Source of the DNA: Methylophilaceae bacterium
GTDB taxonomy: Bacteria; Pseudomonadota; Gammaproteobacteria; Burkholderiales; Methylophilaceae
Assembly (NCBI GenBank): GCA_028355955.1
Contig: JAOMTQ010000004.1
Coordinates: 1-64,000 of the forward strand
DNA: 64,000 nucleotides
Direction of reading: 5' to 3'
The notes under the pieces were generated by a model, which searched no databases, was not told the origin of the DNA, and saw nothing but the letters and a program-made list of their open reading frames with translations. Position numbers and translations under genes: made by a program. Shown one piece after another: positions 29,799 to 42,478 of the stretch. How positions within the stretch are numbered: position 1 is the stretch's first letter; each line of letters starts with the position of its first letter.

Positions 29799-30239
29799 AT
29801 GCTGACTTGGAAAGACATTGAAGATTTTGTAAAAAATGGTGTAGCTGCACCTGAAAAAAAAGTTATCAAAACTGAGGAAGAATGGAAAAAATTATTAAGT
29901 GATGATGTTTTTTATATTACAAGGCAGTCAGGAACGGAACATGCTTTCAGCTCAGAAATGTGTTCACGTTTTGAACCTGGAATCTATGCTTGTGCTTGCT
30001 GTGGAACACTTCTTTTTGATGCCTCTGAGAAATTTGATTCACAATCAGGCTGGCCTTCTTTCACGCAACCCCTGAAAGAAAACTCAATCGCTTATTCTGC
30101 TGATACAACTCATATGATGACAAGAATTGAAGTGACGTGTAATTCTTGTGATGCTCATCTTGGTCACGTATTCCCAGATGGACCTGAGCCATCAGGATTA
30201 AGGTACTGTATTAATTCTCTTTCACTGAAAAGAAAGTAG
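29799..30239 (+). CDS. msrB: peptide-methionine (R)-S-oxide reductase
   Basis: MsrB reduces methionine R-sulfoxide in proteins. The 146-residue protein has two zinc CxxC pairs (CACC and CNSC), the SQSGWPSF block, HLGHVFPDGP and the catalytic cysteine in RYCINSLSL. It is convergent with hemE, with only 3 bp between the stop codons. Confidence 0.96.
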   Translation: MLTWKDIEDFVKNGVAAPEKKVIKTEEEWKKLLSDDVFYITRQSGTEHAFSSEMCSRFEPGIYACACCGTLLFDASEKFDSQSGWPSFTQPLKENSIAYSADTTHMMTRIEVTCNSCDAHLGHVFPDGPEPSGLRYCINSLSLKRK

Positions 30240-30242
30240 ATT

Positions 30243-31304
30243 TTAATGGAATCGTTTACTATATTTTCTTATCGTTTCAAGCATTACTGAAACATTTTCT
30301 ACCGGCGTAAACTGTGTAATACCATGCCCTAAATTAAAAACATGCCCCTCACCAACTCCGTAATCATCTAGCACTTTTTTTACTGCTGCTTCAATTACTT
30401 TGGGTTCAGACAATAAAATTGATGGGTCAAGGTTACCTTGTAATGTAATTTGATCTTTAACCTCGTTCCTTGCTTTATTTAAATTTGTTTGCCAATCTAA
30501 CCCTATGCAATCAGCACCAATCTTTGCTTGTTTGGCAATCCATTGGCCTCCGCCTTTAGTAAAAATAATTTTAGGGATTTTCTCAAAACCTAAGATATTT
30601 AGATTTGAAATAATGACTTTCATATAATTTAACGAATAATGCTCATATTCATGATGAGAAAGAATCCCTCCCCAGGTATCGAACAACATCACTACATCAG
30701 CACCCGCTTTTATTTGGCATGCTAGATATCTTGATACTGTCTCGGCGTTTATTTTTAAAATGTGGTTCATTAAGTCAGGTCGAGAATACATCATTTTCTT
30801 AATTCTCATAAAATCAGTTCCTCCTTGACCTTCAATCATATAGCTAGCTATGGTCCAAGGGCTTCCTGAAAAACCTATAAGAGGGACTCTGCCATTAAGC
30901 GCATCCTTAATTGATTTAACAGCATCAAACACATATTTTAAACTTTCCTCAACATCAGGAATATCTAATTTAAAAATTGCTTCCTCATCTTGCAGAGGAT
31001 ATTTAAATTTAGGTCCTTCCCCTTCTACGAAGTGAAGTCCTAACCCCATTGCATCAGGGACAGTTAAAATATCTGAGAATAAAATAGCGGCATCTAAATA
31101 TGGGTATCTATCAAGTGGCTGCAATGCCACTTCCGTTGCAAAGTTTTTGTTTTTACAAAGCTCTAGGAAACTTCCTGCTGTTTTTCTTGATGCTCTATAT
31201 TCTGGGAGATATCGGCCCGCCTGTCTCATCATCCATACGGGGGTATAAGAAGTTGCTTCTCTTCTTAATGTTTTTAGAAAAGAATCGTTTATTATTTTTG
31301 TCAT
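30243..31304 (-). CDS. hemE: uroporphyrinogen decarboxylase
   Basis: HemE decarboxylates the four acetate chains of uroporphyrinogen III to coproporphyrinogen III. The 353-residue protein shows the signature [43 protein letters not shown] and NLGHGI near the C-terminus. It follows gltD by 21 nt and may be in the same transcript. Confidence 0.97.
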   Translation of the reverse strand: MTKIINDSFLKTLRREATSYTPVWMMRQAGRYLPEYRASRKTAGSFLELCKNKNFATEVALQPLDRYPYLDAAILFSDILTVPDAMGLGLHFVEGEGPKFKYPLQDEEAIFKLDIPDVEESLKYVFDAVKSIKDALNGRVPLIGFSGSPWTIASYMIEGQGGTDFMRIKKMMYSRPDLMNHILKINAETVSRYLACQIKAGADVVMLFDTWGGILSHHEYEHYSLNYMKVIISNLNILGFEKIPKIIFTKGGGQWIAKQAKIGADCIGLDWQTNLNKARNEVKDQITLQGNLDPSILLSEPKVIEAAVKKVLDDYGVGEGHVFNLGHGITQFTPVENVSVMLETIRKYSKRFH

Positions 31305-31325
31305 TAAGTTTGAGGGAGGTGCTTT

Positions 31326-32756
31326 TTATCGAGGAAGAGTCGTTGTACCCATCAAGAATTCGTCGACAGATCGTGCACATTGTCGCCCCTCTCTAATAGC
31401 CCATACTACGAGAGATTGTCCTCTTCTCATGTCACCTGCAGCATATACTTTTTTCTTAGAGGTAGCATATGAGCTCTCCCCCTCAGTATCAGCTTTAGCA
31501 TTCCCTCGTTTATCCTTATCTACATTAAAAAGATCTAGAATTTTTTGCTGAGGGCTAATAAAACCCATTGCAAGCAAAACAAGGTCGGCTTTTAATTTAA
31601 ATTCAGATCCAGGAATTTCCTTCATTTTGCCATCTTCCCATTTAACTTTACTTGCAATGAGCTCTTTAACTTTACCGTTACCATCATCCACAAATGATTT
31701 TGTCGCAATCGACCAATCTCTATCGCAACCCTCCTCATGTGAACTTGATGTTCTCATCTTGAGAGGCCAATATGGCCAAGCTAATAATTTGTTCTCACTT
31801 TCAGGAGGCTGCGGCATTAGTTCAAATTGTGAAATAGAAGTAGCCCCATGACGGTTTGAAGTTCCGACACAATCTGAACCTGTATCTCCCCCTCCAATTA
31901 CAACGACATGTTTGTTTGTTGCCATGATTTGATCGTCACATTTATCACCTGCAACAACCTTATTTTGAAGTGGTAAGAAATCCATTGCGAAATGTACGCC
32001 ATCTAAATCCCTCCCTGGTATTGGAAGGTCTCTTGGCCACTCCGCCCCTCCAGCAAGAATTACTGCATCATATTCATCTATGAGATCGTCAGGCTTAACG
32101 TTTACACCAACGTTTTGATTTGTTTTAAATACAACACCTTCCTCTTCCATTTGCTTGACTCTTCGATCAATGTGTATTTTCTCCATTTTAAAATCTGGGA
32201 TTCCATATCTTAGTAATCCACCTATACGATCATTTTTCTCAAGAACAACAGCATGATGACCAACACGGGCTAACTGTTGGGCGGCTGCCATCCCTGCTGG
32301 GCCTGAACCAACAATTGCTATTTTTTTCCCTGTTTTATTTTTTGTAACTTGAGGTAATACCCAATTATTTTCCCATGCCTTATCTATAATCGCGTGTTCT
32401 ATCGACTTAATCCCGACTGGATCTGAATTGATACTTAGCGTGCAAGCTGATTCACAGGGTGCTGGACAAATTCTACTGGTAAATTCTGGAAAATTATTTG
32501 TTGAATGTAATACCTCCAACGCGCCTAGCCAGTCCTGCTTGTATACTAGGTCATTCCAATCAGGAATAATATTGTTTACTGGGCATCCATTATTACAAAA
32601 TGGAATTCCACAATCCATGCAACGTGCGCCTTGATTTTTTGCATCCTCATCTGAAAGATGCATCACAAATTCTTTATAATTTTTTACTCTTTCAGAGGGG
32701 GCTACATAACCCTCAGCAAGTCGAGGAAAGTCTAAAAATCCAGTTACCTTTCCCAT
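31326..32756 (-). CDS. gltD: glutamate synthase small subunit
   Basis: GltD delivers electrons from NADPH to the large subunit for glutamate synthesis from glutamine and 2-oxoglutarate. The 476-residue protein has N-terminal cluster ligands ([20 protein letters not shown] and CPAPCESAC), the FAD motif [12 protein letters not shown] and the NADPH motif [12 protein letters not shown]. It starts adjacent to the gltB stop. Confidence 0.97.
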   Translation of the reverse strand: MGKVTGFLDFPRLAEGYVAPSERVKNYKEFVMHLSDEDAKNQGARCMDCGIPFCNNGCPVNNIIPDWNDLVYKQDWLGALEVLHSTNNFPEFTSRICPAPCESACTLSINSDPVGIKSIEHAIIDKAWENNWVLPQVTKNKTGKKIAIVGSGPAGMAAAQQLARVGHHAVVLEKNDRIGGLLRYGIPDFKMEKIHIDRRVKQMEEEGVVFKTNQNVGVNVKPDDLIDEYDAVILAGGAEWPRDLPIPGRDLDGVHFAMDFLPLQNKVVAGDKCDDQIMATNKHVVVIGGGDTGSDCVGTSNRHGATSISQFELMPQPPESENKLLAWPYWPLKMRTSSSHEEGCDRDWSIATKSFVDDGNGKVKELIASKVKWEDGKMKEIPGSEFKLKADLVLLAMGFISPQQKILDLFNVDKDKRGNAKADTEGESSYATSKKKVYAAGDMRRGQSLVVWAIREGRQCARSVDEFLMGTTTLPR

Positions 32757-35700
32757 TTATGCAGCCTCCTTATTAGAAGCGGTATATATTTCATCTAAAG
32801 CCCTTTTATATTCATTTGGCATTACTTTAATAAAATTGACTAACTCTTTATCCCAGTGTTCAATAATTTTTTTTGCAATTTTACTATCAGTATATTGCAG
32901 ATGTTTCTCTACTAAAGACTTGAGAATTTTTTCATCAGCCTGATCTAAATGTCTTGGGCCCGAAGTTTGTTCATTCTCTCTTTTAATTTTTTCTAAAGTT
33001 ACCATAGCAGGATTACAATTTAGACTAAATCTTCCCATCGGATCATAGATATAAGCTACACCTCCTGACATACCTGCAGCAAAGTTTTGCCCCGTTTGCC
33101 CTAAAACTACAACAGTTCCGCCAGTCATGTACTCACAGCCATGATTACCTACCCCTTCCACGACAGCAGTTGCCCCAGAGTTTCTGACACAAAATCGCTC
33201 TCCAGCAACACCTCTAAAGTATGTTTCTCCCGATGTCGCTCCATACATGACGGTATTGCCAACAATAATATTCTTCTCGTCAATTCCTTTAAAATTTTGT
33301 GGGGGCCTTATCACAATTTTCCCGCCACATAGTCCTTTGGCGACATAATCGTTTCCTTCTCCATATAAATTAAAGGTAATGCCTTTTGCTAAAAAAGCTC
33401 CAAAACTTTGACCTGCTGTTCCCTCTAAATTAATTTTAATAGAGTCATCAGGAAGCCCTTCATTTCCATATGTTTTAGCAATTTCGTGAGATAAAAGAGT
33501 ACCTACAGTTCGGTTCGTATTACTAATAGACATCGTAAATTCACAGGGTTCTTTTGTTTTTATTGTATTCTTTGAACGTCTAATTAACTCGTTATCAAGC
33601 GCTTTGTCTAATGCATGATATTGAGTTTCTGTATTGTATCTTGATACTTCTTTACCCATATCAGGTTGGTGAAAAATCTTTGAAAAATCTAATCCTTGGA
33701 TCTTCCAATGATCAATACCTTTTTTTGTATCAAGCAAATCACTTCTTCCCACTAAATCATTAAACTTCTTAATTCCAAGTGATGCCATTATTTCCCGAAT
33801 TTCTTCGGCAACGAAAAAGAAGAAATTGACGACGTGCTCTGGTTGACCTGCAAACCTTTTTCTTAATATTGGATCTTGAGTCGCAATGCCGACAGGACAA
33901 GTATTAAGATGACATTTCCTCATCATGATACAACCCTCGACAACAAGTGGTGCTGTCGCAAAACCAAATTCTTCTGCTCCAAGCAGTGCACCGATGACTA
34001 CATCACGTCCTGTTTTCATTTGACCGTCGACCTGTAGAACTACCCTTCCTCTCAACTGGTTAAGCACTAATGTTTGTTGTGTTTCTGCCAAACCTAATTC
34101 CCAAGGCGTCCCTGCATGTTTGATTGACGATATAGGTGAAGCACCAGTGCCGCCATCATGACCGGCTATAACAATATGATCAGATTTTGCTTTTGCGACA
34201 CCTGCTGCTACTGTTCCCACCCCTGTTTCCGAAACAAGTTTTACAGATATGCTTGCTTGTGGATTGGCATTTTTTAAATCATGAATCAATTGAGCTAAAT
34301 CTTCTATTGAATATATATCATGGTGAGGCGGAGGCGATATCAAACCTACTCCGGGCACCGAAAACCTTAATTTCGCAATGTATGTGCTTACTTTATGACC
34401 AGGTAATTGGCCACCTTCACCAGGTTTTGCACCTTGAGCCATTTTAATTTGTATTTGATCAGCCGTTGATAGATATTCTGCTGTTACACCAAATCGGCCT
34501 GATGCAACCTGCTTTATCCTTGATCGCATAGAGTCGCCCGCTTTTAATTTAAAATTGGACTCTATTATTTCACTTCCTAAATGTTCCGCGATTGATGAAT
34601 CTTTTTTTATAGGGAAAAAGCGCTTTTTGTCTTCTCCACCCTCACCTGTATTGGATTTACCCCCTATTCGGTTCATTGCAATTGCTAAAGTGGAATGAGC
34701 TTCTGTAGAAATAGACCCTAATGACATTGCCCCCGTGGCAAACCTTTTTACAATATCTTTAGCCGACTCCACCTCATCAAGATTGATAGCTGTTTTTTTC
34801 TTAAAACTAAAGAGCCCTCTTAATGTTTTATGTTTTTTAGTTTGGTCATTTATTAACTGCGCATATTCTTTATATGTCTCATATTGGTTCGTTCGTGTTG
34901 CATGTTGAAGTTTCGCAATAGACTCAGGATTCCACATATGCTCCTCACCTCTTATTCTAAAAGCATATTCTCCGCCAGCATCGAGTGCGTTTATTAATAC
35001 AGGATCATCACCAAATGCTTTTTGATGAATTCTGCTCATTTCTTCAGCAATTTCTTTTGTTCCAATACCTTCAATATTTGTCGCCGTGCCTCTAAAATAT
35101 TGATTAATAAAATCTTGATTTAAACCTACAGCTTCAAAAATTTGTGCGCCGCAATATGACTGATAAGTTGAGATGCCCATTTTTGACATGACTTTAAATA
35201 AGCCTTTTCCAACGGCCTTTATATAATTATCTTGAGCGAGAACAAAGTCATCTGAAATATTATGAATGGTTTTGAATGTTAGCCAAGGACATACAGCCTC
35301 AGCTCCGTAGCCTGCAAGTAAAGCAAAATGATGAATTTCTTTTGCAGATCCAGTATCGACAACCAAGCCTGTGTGTGTTCTTAAACCTTCAGCAATCAAG
35401 TATTGATGCGTCGCAGAGCAAGCTAATAATGCTGGGACAGCCATTCGTGTTTTAGATAAATTTCTATCAGAGAGAATTATTATATTATTATTTTCTATAG
35501 ACTCTTTTGCAAGCTTACGAATTCTATCTAACTCTTTCACCAGTGATGCTTCGAGCGACTGACCTTTTTTCATTTCAAAAGTAATGTCTATTGTGCAAGA
35601 TTTAAATTTATTATCGGTTAAGTTTTCGATCGAACTTAATTTGTCTAAGTCACTAATTGTTAAAATTGGTTGGCTCGCCTCAAGTCTAGGCGAAGCATCA

Positions 35701-37376
35701 TCCTCTGTTTGATTAAATAGGTTTGGCTTTGGGCCAATAAATGTCATCAATGACATCACTATGTTTTCACGTATAGGATCAATTGGTGGATTAGTAACTT
35801 GCGCAAAAAGCTGTTTAAAATAATTAAAAATTAACTTAGGTCTATTCGATAACACGGGAAGTGCCGCATCATTTCCCATAGATCCAGATGGTTCCATACC
35901 AGCTTCAATCATGGGTTTGATTATAAAGTTGATATCTTCTTGAGAATAACCAAATGCTTGTTGAGTATCTAAAATCGACTCATTTAAGGGAAAATCTTCG
36001 GTTTTAAAAGCCAAATCTGATAAACAGAATCGTGAATCCTTAATTTTTTTCTTATAGGGTTTTGCTGTTGATAAAAGCGTTTTTACTTCATCATCGTCTA
36101 TTAATCTGCCCTCTTGTAAATCAATTAAGAGCATTTTACCAGGCTCTAAGCGCCATTTTTTCACAATTTTTTCTTCGGGAAACTTTAATACACCCATCTC
36201 GGAAGCCATCATGACAACACCATCATCGGTCATCAAATATCTTGCTGGCCTAAGACCATTTCTATCGAGTGTTGCTCCAATCATTTGTCCGTCCGTGAAA
36301 GCGACTGCAGCAGGCCCATCCCATGGCTCCATTTTGGTTGCATGATATTCATAGAAGGCTTTTCGATCATCATTCATTAATGGATTATCTGACCAAGCTT
36401 CTGGTACAAGCATCATCATGGCATGGGGAAGGCTGTATCCGCCAGCTACCAATAACTCCAAGCAATTATCAAAACTCGCTGAATCTGACTGAGTTTCATC
36501 TATTAGTGGCCACAATTTTTCTAAATCTTCTCCTAGAAGCATTGATTCCATTTTGCCTGCCCTAGCTTTAATCCAATTAATATTTCCCCTAACCGTATTA
36601 ATTTCACCATTATGAGCAATCATTCTATAAGGGTGTGCAAGCTCCCAAGCCGGAAACGTATTAGTAGAAAATCTTTGGTGGACAAGTGCAATAGCAGATA
36701 TGGCTGATTCATCAACAAGATCTGGGAAAAATTCTCCAACCTCATGTGCCATGAGCATACCTTTGTATACGACGGTTCTTGATGACATTGAAGAAATATA
36801 AAAATTTGCAGGATCGTCTAATGATAACTTACCAACTTCTATTTCAATTCTTTTCCTAATTACAAATAATTTTCTTTCAAATGCCGCTTGATTAGCTAAG
36901 CTCTTATTTCTCTCTATGAAGACTTGTTTTATTATTGGCTGAACTTCTTTTGCAGCCTCAGCAATATCATCATTGTTAAATGGCACATCACGCCAACTAA
37001 TAAAAACTTGTTTTTCATCTTCTATAATTTGTTTAATTTTTGATTCGCATAACTCTCGATTTTTTTTGCTTTGTGGAAGAAAACACATCCCAACGGCATA
37101 CTCACCTATGGGTGGAAGCTTTAAACCATCTGCTTCAAATTCATTCTTGAAAAAAATATCGGGAATTTGAATTAAAATTCCTGCGCCATCACCTAGCTTA
37201 GGATCATACCCAGTGGCACCCCTATGAGTTAAGTTAGTTAATAACTCAAGACCTTGAGAAACAATTTTGTGACTTTGTTCGCCATGAATATTAGCTACAA
37301 ACCCGACTCCACAGGAGTCGTGCTCATTTATTGGGTTGTATAAGCCTTGTTTTTTTTGTTTAAGATGACGCATCAT
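32757..37376 (-). CDS. gltB: glutamate synthase large subunit
   Basis: The 1539-residue large subunit has the class II glutaminase N-terminus EHDSCGVGF, whose cysteine becomes residue 1 after removal of about 21 residues. A central domain follows, then the FMN-binding synthase barrel ([30 protein letters not shown]) with the 3Fe-4S ligands [14 protein letters not shown]. The C-terminal beta-helix ([21 protein letters not shown]) ends the protein. Start is ATG 37376 or the next codon, 37373. gltB-gltD are the main ammonium-assimilation genes here. Confidence 0.97.
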   Translation of the reverse strand: MMRHLKQKKQGLYNPINEHDSCGVGFVANIHGEQSHKIVSQGLELLTNLTHRGATGYDPKLGDGAGILIQIPDIFFKNEFEADGLKLPPIGEYAVGMCFLPQSKKNRELCESKIKQIIEDEKQVFISWRDVPFNNDDIAEAAKEVQPIIKQVFIERNKSLANQAAFERKLFVIRKRIEIEVGKLSLDDPANFYISSMSSRTVVYKGMLMAHEVGEFFPDLVDESAISAIALVHQRFSTNTFPAWELAHPYRMIAHNGEINTVRGNINWIKARAGKMESMLLGEDLEKLWPLIDETQSDSASFDNCLELLVAGGYSLPHAMMMLVPEAWSDNPLMNDDRKAFYEYHATKMEPWDGPAAVAFTDGQMIGATLDRNGLRPARYLMTDDGVVMMASEMGVLKFPEEKIVKKWRLEPGKMLLIDLQEGRLIDDDEVKTLLSTAKPYKKKIKDSRFCLSDLAFKTEDFPLNESILDTQQAFGYSQEDINFIIKPMIEAGMEPSGSMGNDAALPVLSNRPKLIFNYFKQLFAQVTNPPIDPIRENIVMSLMTFIGPKPNLFNQTEDDASPRLEASQPILTISDLDKLSSIENLTDNKFKSCTIDITFEMKKGQSLEASLVKELDRIRKLAKESIENNNIIILSDRNLSKTRMAVPALLACSATHQYLIAEGLRTHTGLVVDTGSAKEIHHFALLAGYGAEAVCPWLTFKTIHNISDDFVLAQDNYIKAVGKGLFKVMSKMGISTYQSYCGAQIFEAVGLNQDFINQYFRGTATNIEGIGTKEIAEEMSRIHQKAFGDDPVLINALDAGGEYAFRIRGEEHMWNPESIAKLQHATRTNQYETYKEYAQLINDQTKKHKTLRGLFSFKKKTAINLDEVESAKDIVKRFATGAMSLGSISTEAHSTLAIAMNRIGGKSNTGEGGEDKKRFFPIKKDSSIAEHLGSEIIESNFKLKAGDSMRSRIKQVASGRFGVTAEYLSTADQIQIKMAQGAKPGEGGQLPGHKVSTYIAKLRFSVPGVGLISPPPHHDIYSIEDLAQLIHDLKNANPQASISVKLVSETGVGTVAAGVAKAKSDHIVIAGHDGGTGASPISSIKHAGTPWELGLAETQQTLVLNQLRGRVVLQVDGQMKTGRDVVIGALLGAEEFGFATAPLVVEGCIMMRKCHLNTCPVGIATQDPILRKRFAGQPEHVVNFFFFVAEEIREIMASLGIKKFNDLVGRSDLLDTKKGIDHWKIQGLDFSKIFHQPDMGKEVSRYNTETQYHALDKALDNELIRRSKNTIKTKEPCEFTMSISNTNRTVGTLLSHEIAKTYGNEGLPDDSIKINLEGTAGQSFGAFLAKGITFNLYGEGNDYVAKGLCGGKIVIRPPQNFKGIDEKNIIVGNTVMYGATSGETYFRGVAGERFCVRNSGATAVVEGVGNHGCEYMTGGTVVVLGQTGQNFAAGMSGGVAYIYDPMGRFSLNCNPAMVTLEKIKRENEQTSGPRHLDQADEKILKSLVEKHLQYTDSKIAKKIIEHWDKELVNFIKVMPNEYKRALDEIYTASNKEAA

Positions 37377-37463
37377 GCTTACTAAAAATTATTTATTAAA
37401 TCGGAAGACAATGTTATCGTTTTTTCCTTGTTTATTCAATGTTCTAGACGAATTTTTCTTTTT

Positions 37464-38744
37464 TTATTTAAGCTTTTTAAAGCTAACTTCTGCGGCCTGA
37501 ATGGTTTGATTAATATCATCCATACTGTGAGCTGAAGAAACAAACCCTGCTTCAAAAGCCGATGGACCAAAATAAATTCCTTGATCAAGCATTAAATGAA
37601 AAAACTTATTAAATTTATCTCTATCAGAGACCATAACTTCTTCAAAAGATTCAGGTGGCTGAGCACTAAAATAAAAACCGAACATACCGCCAACGCTTTG
37701 GGCAGAAAATTCAACATTATTTGTCCTAGCTGCCCCAATAAGTCCATCAACTAGAGATTTTGTAGTTTTTGAGAGGTTTTCGAAAAAATTTGGTTTTTGA
37801 ATTAGCTCTAAAGTTTTCATACCTGCAGATACTGCAACTGGATTTCCTGACAATGTTCCAGCTTGATAAACTGGGCCCAATGGGGCAAGTTGTTGCATTA
37901 TTTCTTTCTTCCCTCCAAATGCTCCTACAGGTAATCCTCCGCCTATTACCTTACCTAATGTCGTCATATCTGGCGTTACATCAAATAGAGATTGCGCTCC
38001 GCCCAATGCCACCCTAAACCCTGTCATCACTTCATCAAATATCAATACTGTGTCATATTGTGTGCATAACTCTCTTAATTTATTTAGAAATGCTATTTTT
38101 GGGATTATTAAGTTCATATTTCCGACTACAGGCTCAATGATTACACATGCTAATTCCTGGCCCATCTTTTTAAAACATTCTTCAAGGGCTGTGACATTAT
38201 TATATTCAAGGGTATGCGTGTGTTTAGCCGTATCATTAGGAACACCTGCAGAACTTGGTTGCCCAAAAGTTAAAGCACCAGAACCCGCTTTTACTAGTAA
38301 AGAATCTGCATGCCCGTGATAACAACCTTCAAATTTTAAAATTTTATCCCTTTTGGTGTAGCCTCTTGCAACACGAATCGCACTCATCGTTGCTTCAGTT
38401 CCACTACTTACTAATCTCACTTGCTCAATGCTTGGAACTAATTTAACGAGTAATTCTGCCATTGTGAGTTCTCTTGATGTCGGCGCGCCAAACGACAATG
38501 AAAACTCTGCCGTATCTTTAACTGCACTAATAATTTCAGGGTGTGCATGCCCAACAATCATGGGACCCCATGAATTAATATAGTCGATATATTCTTTATC
38601 ATTTTCATCAATGAGACGACTACCTATTCCAACCTTAAAGAAAATCGGAGTCCCTCCCACAGAACCAAATGCTCTAACGGGTGAATTAACACCTCCTGGT
38701 ATATAAACTTCTGATTGTTCATATAATTCTTTATTTTTATTCAT
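37464..38744 (-). CDS. hemL: glutamate-1-semialdehyde 2,1-aminomutase
   Basis: HemL makes 5-aminolevulinate in the C5 heme pathway. The 426-residue PLP enzyme shows [10 protein letters not shown], the [11 protein letters not shown] block, the [12 protein letters not shown] aspartate segment and the PLP lysine in [12 protein letters not shown]. It follows thiE by 1 nt. The thiD-thiE-hemL order is common in betaproteobacteria. Confidence 0.97.
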   Translation of the reverse strand: MNKNKELYEQSEVYIPGGVNSPVRAFGSVGGTPIFFKVGIGSRLIDENDKEYIDYINSWGPMIVGHAHPEIISAVKDTAEFSLSFGAPTSRELTMAELLVKLVPSIEQVRLVSSGTEATMSAIRVARGYTKRDKILKFEGCYHGHADSLLVKAGSGALTFGQPSSAGVPNDTAKHTHTLEYNNVTALEECFKKMGQELACVIIEPVVGNMNLIIPKIAFLNKLRELCTQYDTVLIFDEVMTGFRVALGGAQSLFDVTPDMTTLGKVIGGGLPVGAFGGKKEIMQQLAPLGPVYQAGTLSGNPVAVSAGMKTLELIQKPNFFENLSKTTKSLVDGLIGAARTNNVEFSAQSVGGMFGFYFSAQPPESFEEVMVSDRDKFNKFFHLMLDQGIYFGPSAFEAGFVSSAHSMDDINQTIQAAEVSFKKLK

Positions 38745-38745
38745 C

Positions 38746-39372
38746 TTAAATTTTTGACTTAAATTGTTTAATTGTCGATATGATATCTGTAGAAGAAAAT
38801 ATACTATTTATTAAAGCAAAACATTGAATGCCCGTTTCTTTCAAAGATCCTATGTTATCAATAGTTATCCCTCCGATTGCCACTGTAGGAATATCATATT
38901 TTTGTATTACCATACTAATCATTTCTAGAGATACTATAGGAGCAGTAGGTTTAGTTTTAGTTTCAAAACAAGCTCCCAAAGCAATGTAATCTGCTTTATT
39001 TCTAATTGCCATTTCTACTCGATCCACTTGATTATAACAGGACATGCCTATACATTTATTAACCCCAAGAGTTGAACGCGCATTTTTGATAATTTCATCA
39101 TCTTTGCCCAAATGTATACCAAAAGTATCTAATTGTAAGCAAATATCAATATCATCGTTTATTATCAATGGTATTTGGTACTCGTCCGTCACCTTTTTTA
39201 TTTCCTTCGCTTGTTCGAGTCTTATTTTCCAAGGAAGCAATTTAGATCGATATTGTAAAATATTGATGCCGCCCTCACAACAATCTCTTACTTGTTTTAA
39301 CAGAATTTCAGTATTTTTCTGATCTGGTGTAATTGCATATATACCTTTAATGGTGGGTTGGATTATCGCCAT
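38746..39372 (-). CDS. thiE: thiamine-phosphate synthase
   Basis: ThiE couples HMP-diphosphate with thiazole phosphate. The barrel blocks [48 protein letters not shown] and VAIGGIT are all visible. I choose the ATG at 39372 (208 residues) because AGGA lies 8 nt upstream of it. The reading frame extends to an ATG at 39387 that lacks a ribosome-binding site. Either start lies inside thiD, an overlap of 26-41 nt that implies coupling. Confidence 0.94.
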   Translation of the reverse strand: MAIIQPTIKGIYAITPDQKNTEILLKQVRDCCEGGINILQYRSKLLPWKIRLEQAKEIKKVTDEYQIPLIINDDIDICLQLDTFGIHLGKDDEIIKNARSTLGVNKCIGMSCYNQVDRVEMAIRNKADYIALGACFETKTKPTAPIVSLEMISMVIQKYDIPTVAIGGITIDNIGSLKETGIQCFALINSIFSSTDIISTIKQFKSKI

Positions 39373-40207
39373 CCTCATCTTCCTCATATGAACTATTATT
39401 AAATATCCAGTGAAATCTATCGGGAATTAATTGACCATGTCCAACATTAAATGCATTTTTTAACGCCAGTGAAGTAAAGTGTATCGCTTCATTTACAGCC
39501 TCTTTTAAAGAATAATCTTGGGCACAAAATCCAGCAATGGAGGAAGCTAAAGTGCATCCTGATCCATGATATTCGTTGGGGAGGCGTTCTGATTCAAAAG
39601 GAATGATATCGCCATTTTCTAGGTAAAGGGTATTGGTGACAGCAGCTGTTTTCTCATCACCACCTGTAATGAGAAGATTTTTACACCCAAGGTTAAACAG
39701 ACGTTTAGCACTTTCTGAAATTGAAATACCTTCAAAATCTTCATTGTCATAACAAACTAATTTTCTTGCCTCTATACTATTTGGTGTAATTAATGTTGAC
39801 CGAGGAAGTAACAAGCGAATCATTGCTTTCTTCATTAAATCATTCATTAGAATATCACCGCGGCCTGAGGCAATAATAGGGTCTAGCACAACTGGTATAT
39901 CGGGATAGCTTTCAAGAATTTCTGAAATGACTTTTATATTGTCGAGGCTCCCTAATAAACCTAATTTAAATACAGCAACCTCTACATCTTTTAGCGCGGT
40001 TATTGCTTGTCGTTTTAATAATTGAGAATCTACAGGTGAGACTAATTCAACACCTGTTGTGTCTTGGACAGTAATTGCTGTTGTTATTGAAATAGGGTGA
40101 CAATATATACTTGCCAGTGTCAATATATCTGCTTGCAGTCCTGCGCCACCTGTTGGATCGGTTGCAGAAAATGTCATTACTTTTGGTGGTGATAACAAAT
40201 GTCTCAT
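39347..40207 (-). CDS. thiD: bifunctional hydroxymethylpyrimidine kinase / phosphomethylpyrimidine kinase
   Basis: ThiD phosphorylates HMP and HMP phosphate for thiamine synthesis. The 286-residue ribokinase-fold protein has FSATDPTGGAGLQADI at the N-terminus, VVLDPIIASGRGD, TPNSIEARKL and the C-terminal anion hole GSGCTLASSIAGF. Its 3' end carries the thiE start. It is preceded by priA with only 3 nt between them. Confidence 0.96.
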   Translation of the reverse strand: MRHLLSPPKVMTFSATDPTGGAGLQADILTLASIYCHPISITTAITVQDTTGVELVSPVDSQLLKRQAITALKDVEVAVFKLGLLGSLDNIKVISEILESYPDIPVVLDPIIASGRGDILMNDLMKKAMIRLLLPRSTLITPNSIEARKLVCYDNEDFEGISISESAKRLFNLGCKNLLITGGDEKTAAVTNTLYLENGDIIPFESERLPNEYHGSGCTLASSIAGFCAQDYSLKEAVNEAIHFTSLALKNAFNVGHGQLIPDRFHWIFNNSSYEEDEDGDNPTHH

Positions 40208-40210
40208 TAT

Positions 40211-42421
40211 TTAGAAATCCGTTGGGTCAACATCAACACTCCATTTTACGCGATTCACAAGTGGATGTTGTCTTATTTGAGAAATCCATGGCTTTAACAT
40301 CATATGAAGGTCTTTTCGAGAAGGTGCTTGTATATATAAATGAAAGCGTTCGAACCCTTTAAGCTTTTCAATGGTTGGTCTTGATGGGCCGAGAACATTT
40401 ATTGTTGACACTAAAGACTCTTTTGCCCAACCAGTTACATCATTTATAAATTGTTTTGCCATATTTAAATTTTTTGATTTCACCGTTAAGACTGCATTGT
40501 AGCTAAAGGGTGATAGGCCCATACTTTTTCTTTCATTCAGCAATTGATTGCTAAATGAATCAAAATCATGAGCTTTCAACGAATCAAATAGATTATGATT
40601 TGGAAAAGCAGATTGTATTAACACTTCACCCTTAATTTTTCCTCTTCCTGCTCGACCAGAGACTTGTATTAATTGTGAAAATAATCTTTCGCTTGCTCGA
40701 AAATCTGGACTATATAAGGCATTATCAGCATCTAAAACAACCACCAATGTCACATGGGGAAAATCGTGACCTTTTGCTAACATTTGTGTGCCAATAACAA
40801 TATCTATTTCTCTGTTATTCATTTTTAAATAAAGATCTTCAATAGATTTTTTTGAGTGTGTAGTATCACGATCAACTCTTATTATTTTTGCTTCAGAGAA
40901 AGAGTATTTCAATACATCTTCTATTTTTTGAGTACCCGTTCCTAAGGGAAATAAGTCTGTGTTGCCACAGTCAACACACGCGTTGGTAATTTTTTGATCA
41001 TAGCCACAGTGATGACACTTAAGGCGCTTTTTCTTAAGATGTACCACTAATCGAGATGAACAACGCTCACATTCAGCAACCCAACCACAAGACGAACAAA
41101 TTAAAACAGGTGAGTAACCCCTTCGATTTATAAAAACAATCGTTTGCTCTTTTTTATCTAATCTATTTTGAATTGCATCAATCACTTCCTTTGAAACTTG
41201 TAGCTTAGTTTTATCATTTACTTGGATTGTTTTAATCGCTGGTAGAGTTGCATTATCAACAGCTCTTGAGTTTAACTTTAAATATTTAAAGTTTTGTTTT
41301 GTGTTTATTGCTTTGTACCAAGTTTCTAAAGATGGTGTAGCAGATCCCATAATAATTGGAATGTTTAAATTTTTTGCTCTCATCATTGCAACATCTCTTG
41401 CGTGGTATCGTAACCCTTCACTTTGTTTAAAAGAAGGATCATGTTCTTCATCAATAATAATGATTTTTAGATTAGGCATGGGTGTAAAAATGCCTAATCT
41501 TGTCCCAATGACAATATCTGCATTACCAATTTTTGCTTCTCTCCAGTTATCTAATCGCTCTATATCTGATAAGTAACTGTGAAGAACCACAATTTTTTTA
41601 TCAAAAAAACGATTTTGAAATCGTTCCTCCAGCTGAGGTGTTAGATTAATTTCTGGGACTAAAACTAACGCCTGGCTTTGAGAATTCACTAAAAACTCTG
41701 TTATCAAGTTCATATAAATTTCTGTCTTACCGCTTGCTGTTACTCCATGAATTAACCAAGGCTTATATGATTTTGTTTTTTTGATTTCATCAATCACTTT
41801 TTTTTGTTCTTTATTCAAAACTGGCTGATCTTTTTTAGATCTACTTGTTTCTTGGATGAATACTTCTAAGGATATCAATCCCATACTTTCAAGTTTGTCG
41901 ACACACTCAGATCCATTTGAGACAAGTTTATTTAAATCCTTTTGTCTTAAGTCTTTTTTCAAAATTGCGTTGGCTACTTTTTTCAAACGAAGCTGTCTAG
42001 AAGGTAAATTGTCAATTACTTCATGTGTGAGGCTTGCATCTGCTTTGAATATTAGTTCTTTCTTCTTTGAGGTAAATGAATTTTTTTTTAATCTGCTTGG
42101 TACAACAGACATTATGGTTTGACCAATAGGATGGTGATAATAATCAGACACAAAATACAAAAGTTTAAGCATGGATTTATCAAAAACAATTTCAGTTTCT
42201 GTGCTGATAATGAATTTTAATTTATCGATTGGAACCATTGACTCAATAGATGTTTCACAACAAATCCCTATCAGATTTCTTTTACCAAAGGGGACTCTTA
42301 CATATTGACCAATTTTAATATTTGCATCATTAGAGATATAGTCAAAGAACTTATTGACTGGGACATCTAAAGCAACTTTTAATATTTTTTGATCTTTACT
42401 CAATTTTTGAAAGTTCCTCAA
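40211..42421 (-). CDS. priA: primosomal replication restart helicase PriA
   Basis: PriA reloads the replisome at stalled forks. The 736-residue protein has the N-terminal DNA-binding domain (ALDVPVNKFFDYI), Walker A GVTASGKTEIY, the DEEH box (IIIDEEHDPSFKQ), GSATPSLE, and the eight-cysteine zinc-binding insert (CSSCGWVAECERC ... CHHCGYDQ ... CVDCGN). The C-terminal helicase motif QVSGRAGRG is intact. It is divergent from argS across 57 bp. Confidence 0.97.
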   Translation of the reverse strand: MRNFQKLSKDQKILKVALDVPVNKFFDYISNDANIKIGQYVRVPFGKRNLIGICCETSIESMVPIDKLKFIISTETEIVFDKSMLKLLYFVSDYYHHPIGQTIMSVVPSRLKKNSFTSKKKELIFKADASLTHEVIDNLPSRQLRLKKVANAILKKDLRQKDLNKLVSNGSECVDKLESMGLISLEVFIQETSRSKKDQPVLNKEQKKVIDEIKKTKSYKPWLIHGVTASGKTEIYMNLITEFLVNSQSQALVLVPEINLTPQLEERFQNRFFDKKIVVLHSYLSDIERLDNWREAKIGNADIVIGTRLGIFTPMPNLKIIIIDEEHDPSFKQSEGLRYHARDVAMMRAKNLNIPIIMGSATPSLETWYKAINTKQNFKYLKLNSRAVDNATLPAIKTIQVNDKTKLQVSKEVIDAIQNRLDKKEQTIVFINRRGYSPVLICSSCGWVAECERCSSRLVVHLKKKRLKCHHCGYDQKITNACVDCGNTDLFPLGTGTQKIEDVLKYSFSEAKIIRVDRDTTHSKKSIEDLYLKMNNREIDIVIGTQMLAKGHDFPHVTLVVVLDADNALYSPDFRASERLFSQLIQVSGRAGRGKIKGEVLIQSAFPNHNLFDSLKAHDFDSFSNQLLNERKSMGLSPFSYNAVLTVKSKNLNMAKQFINDVTGWAKESLVSTINVLGPSRPTIEKLKGFERFHLYIQAPSRKDLHMMLKPWISQIRQHPLVNRVKWSVDVDPTDF

Positions 42422-42478
42422 TCACACAACAACATTAGATAGGGTAAAATGTTTTTTTATATTTAATATTGTAACCTT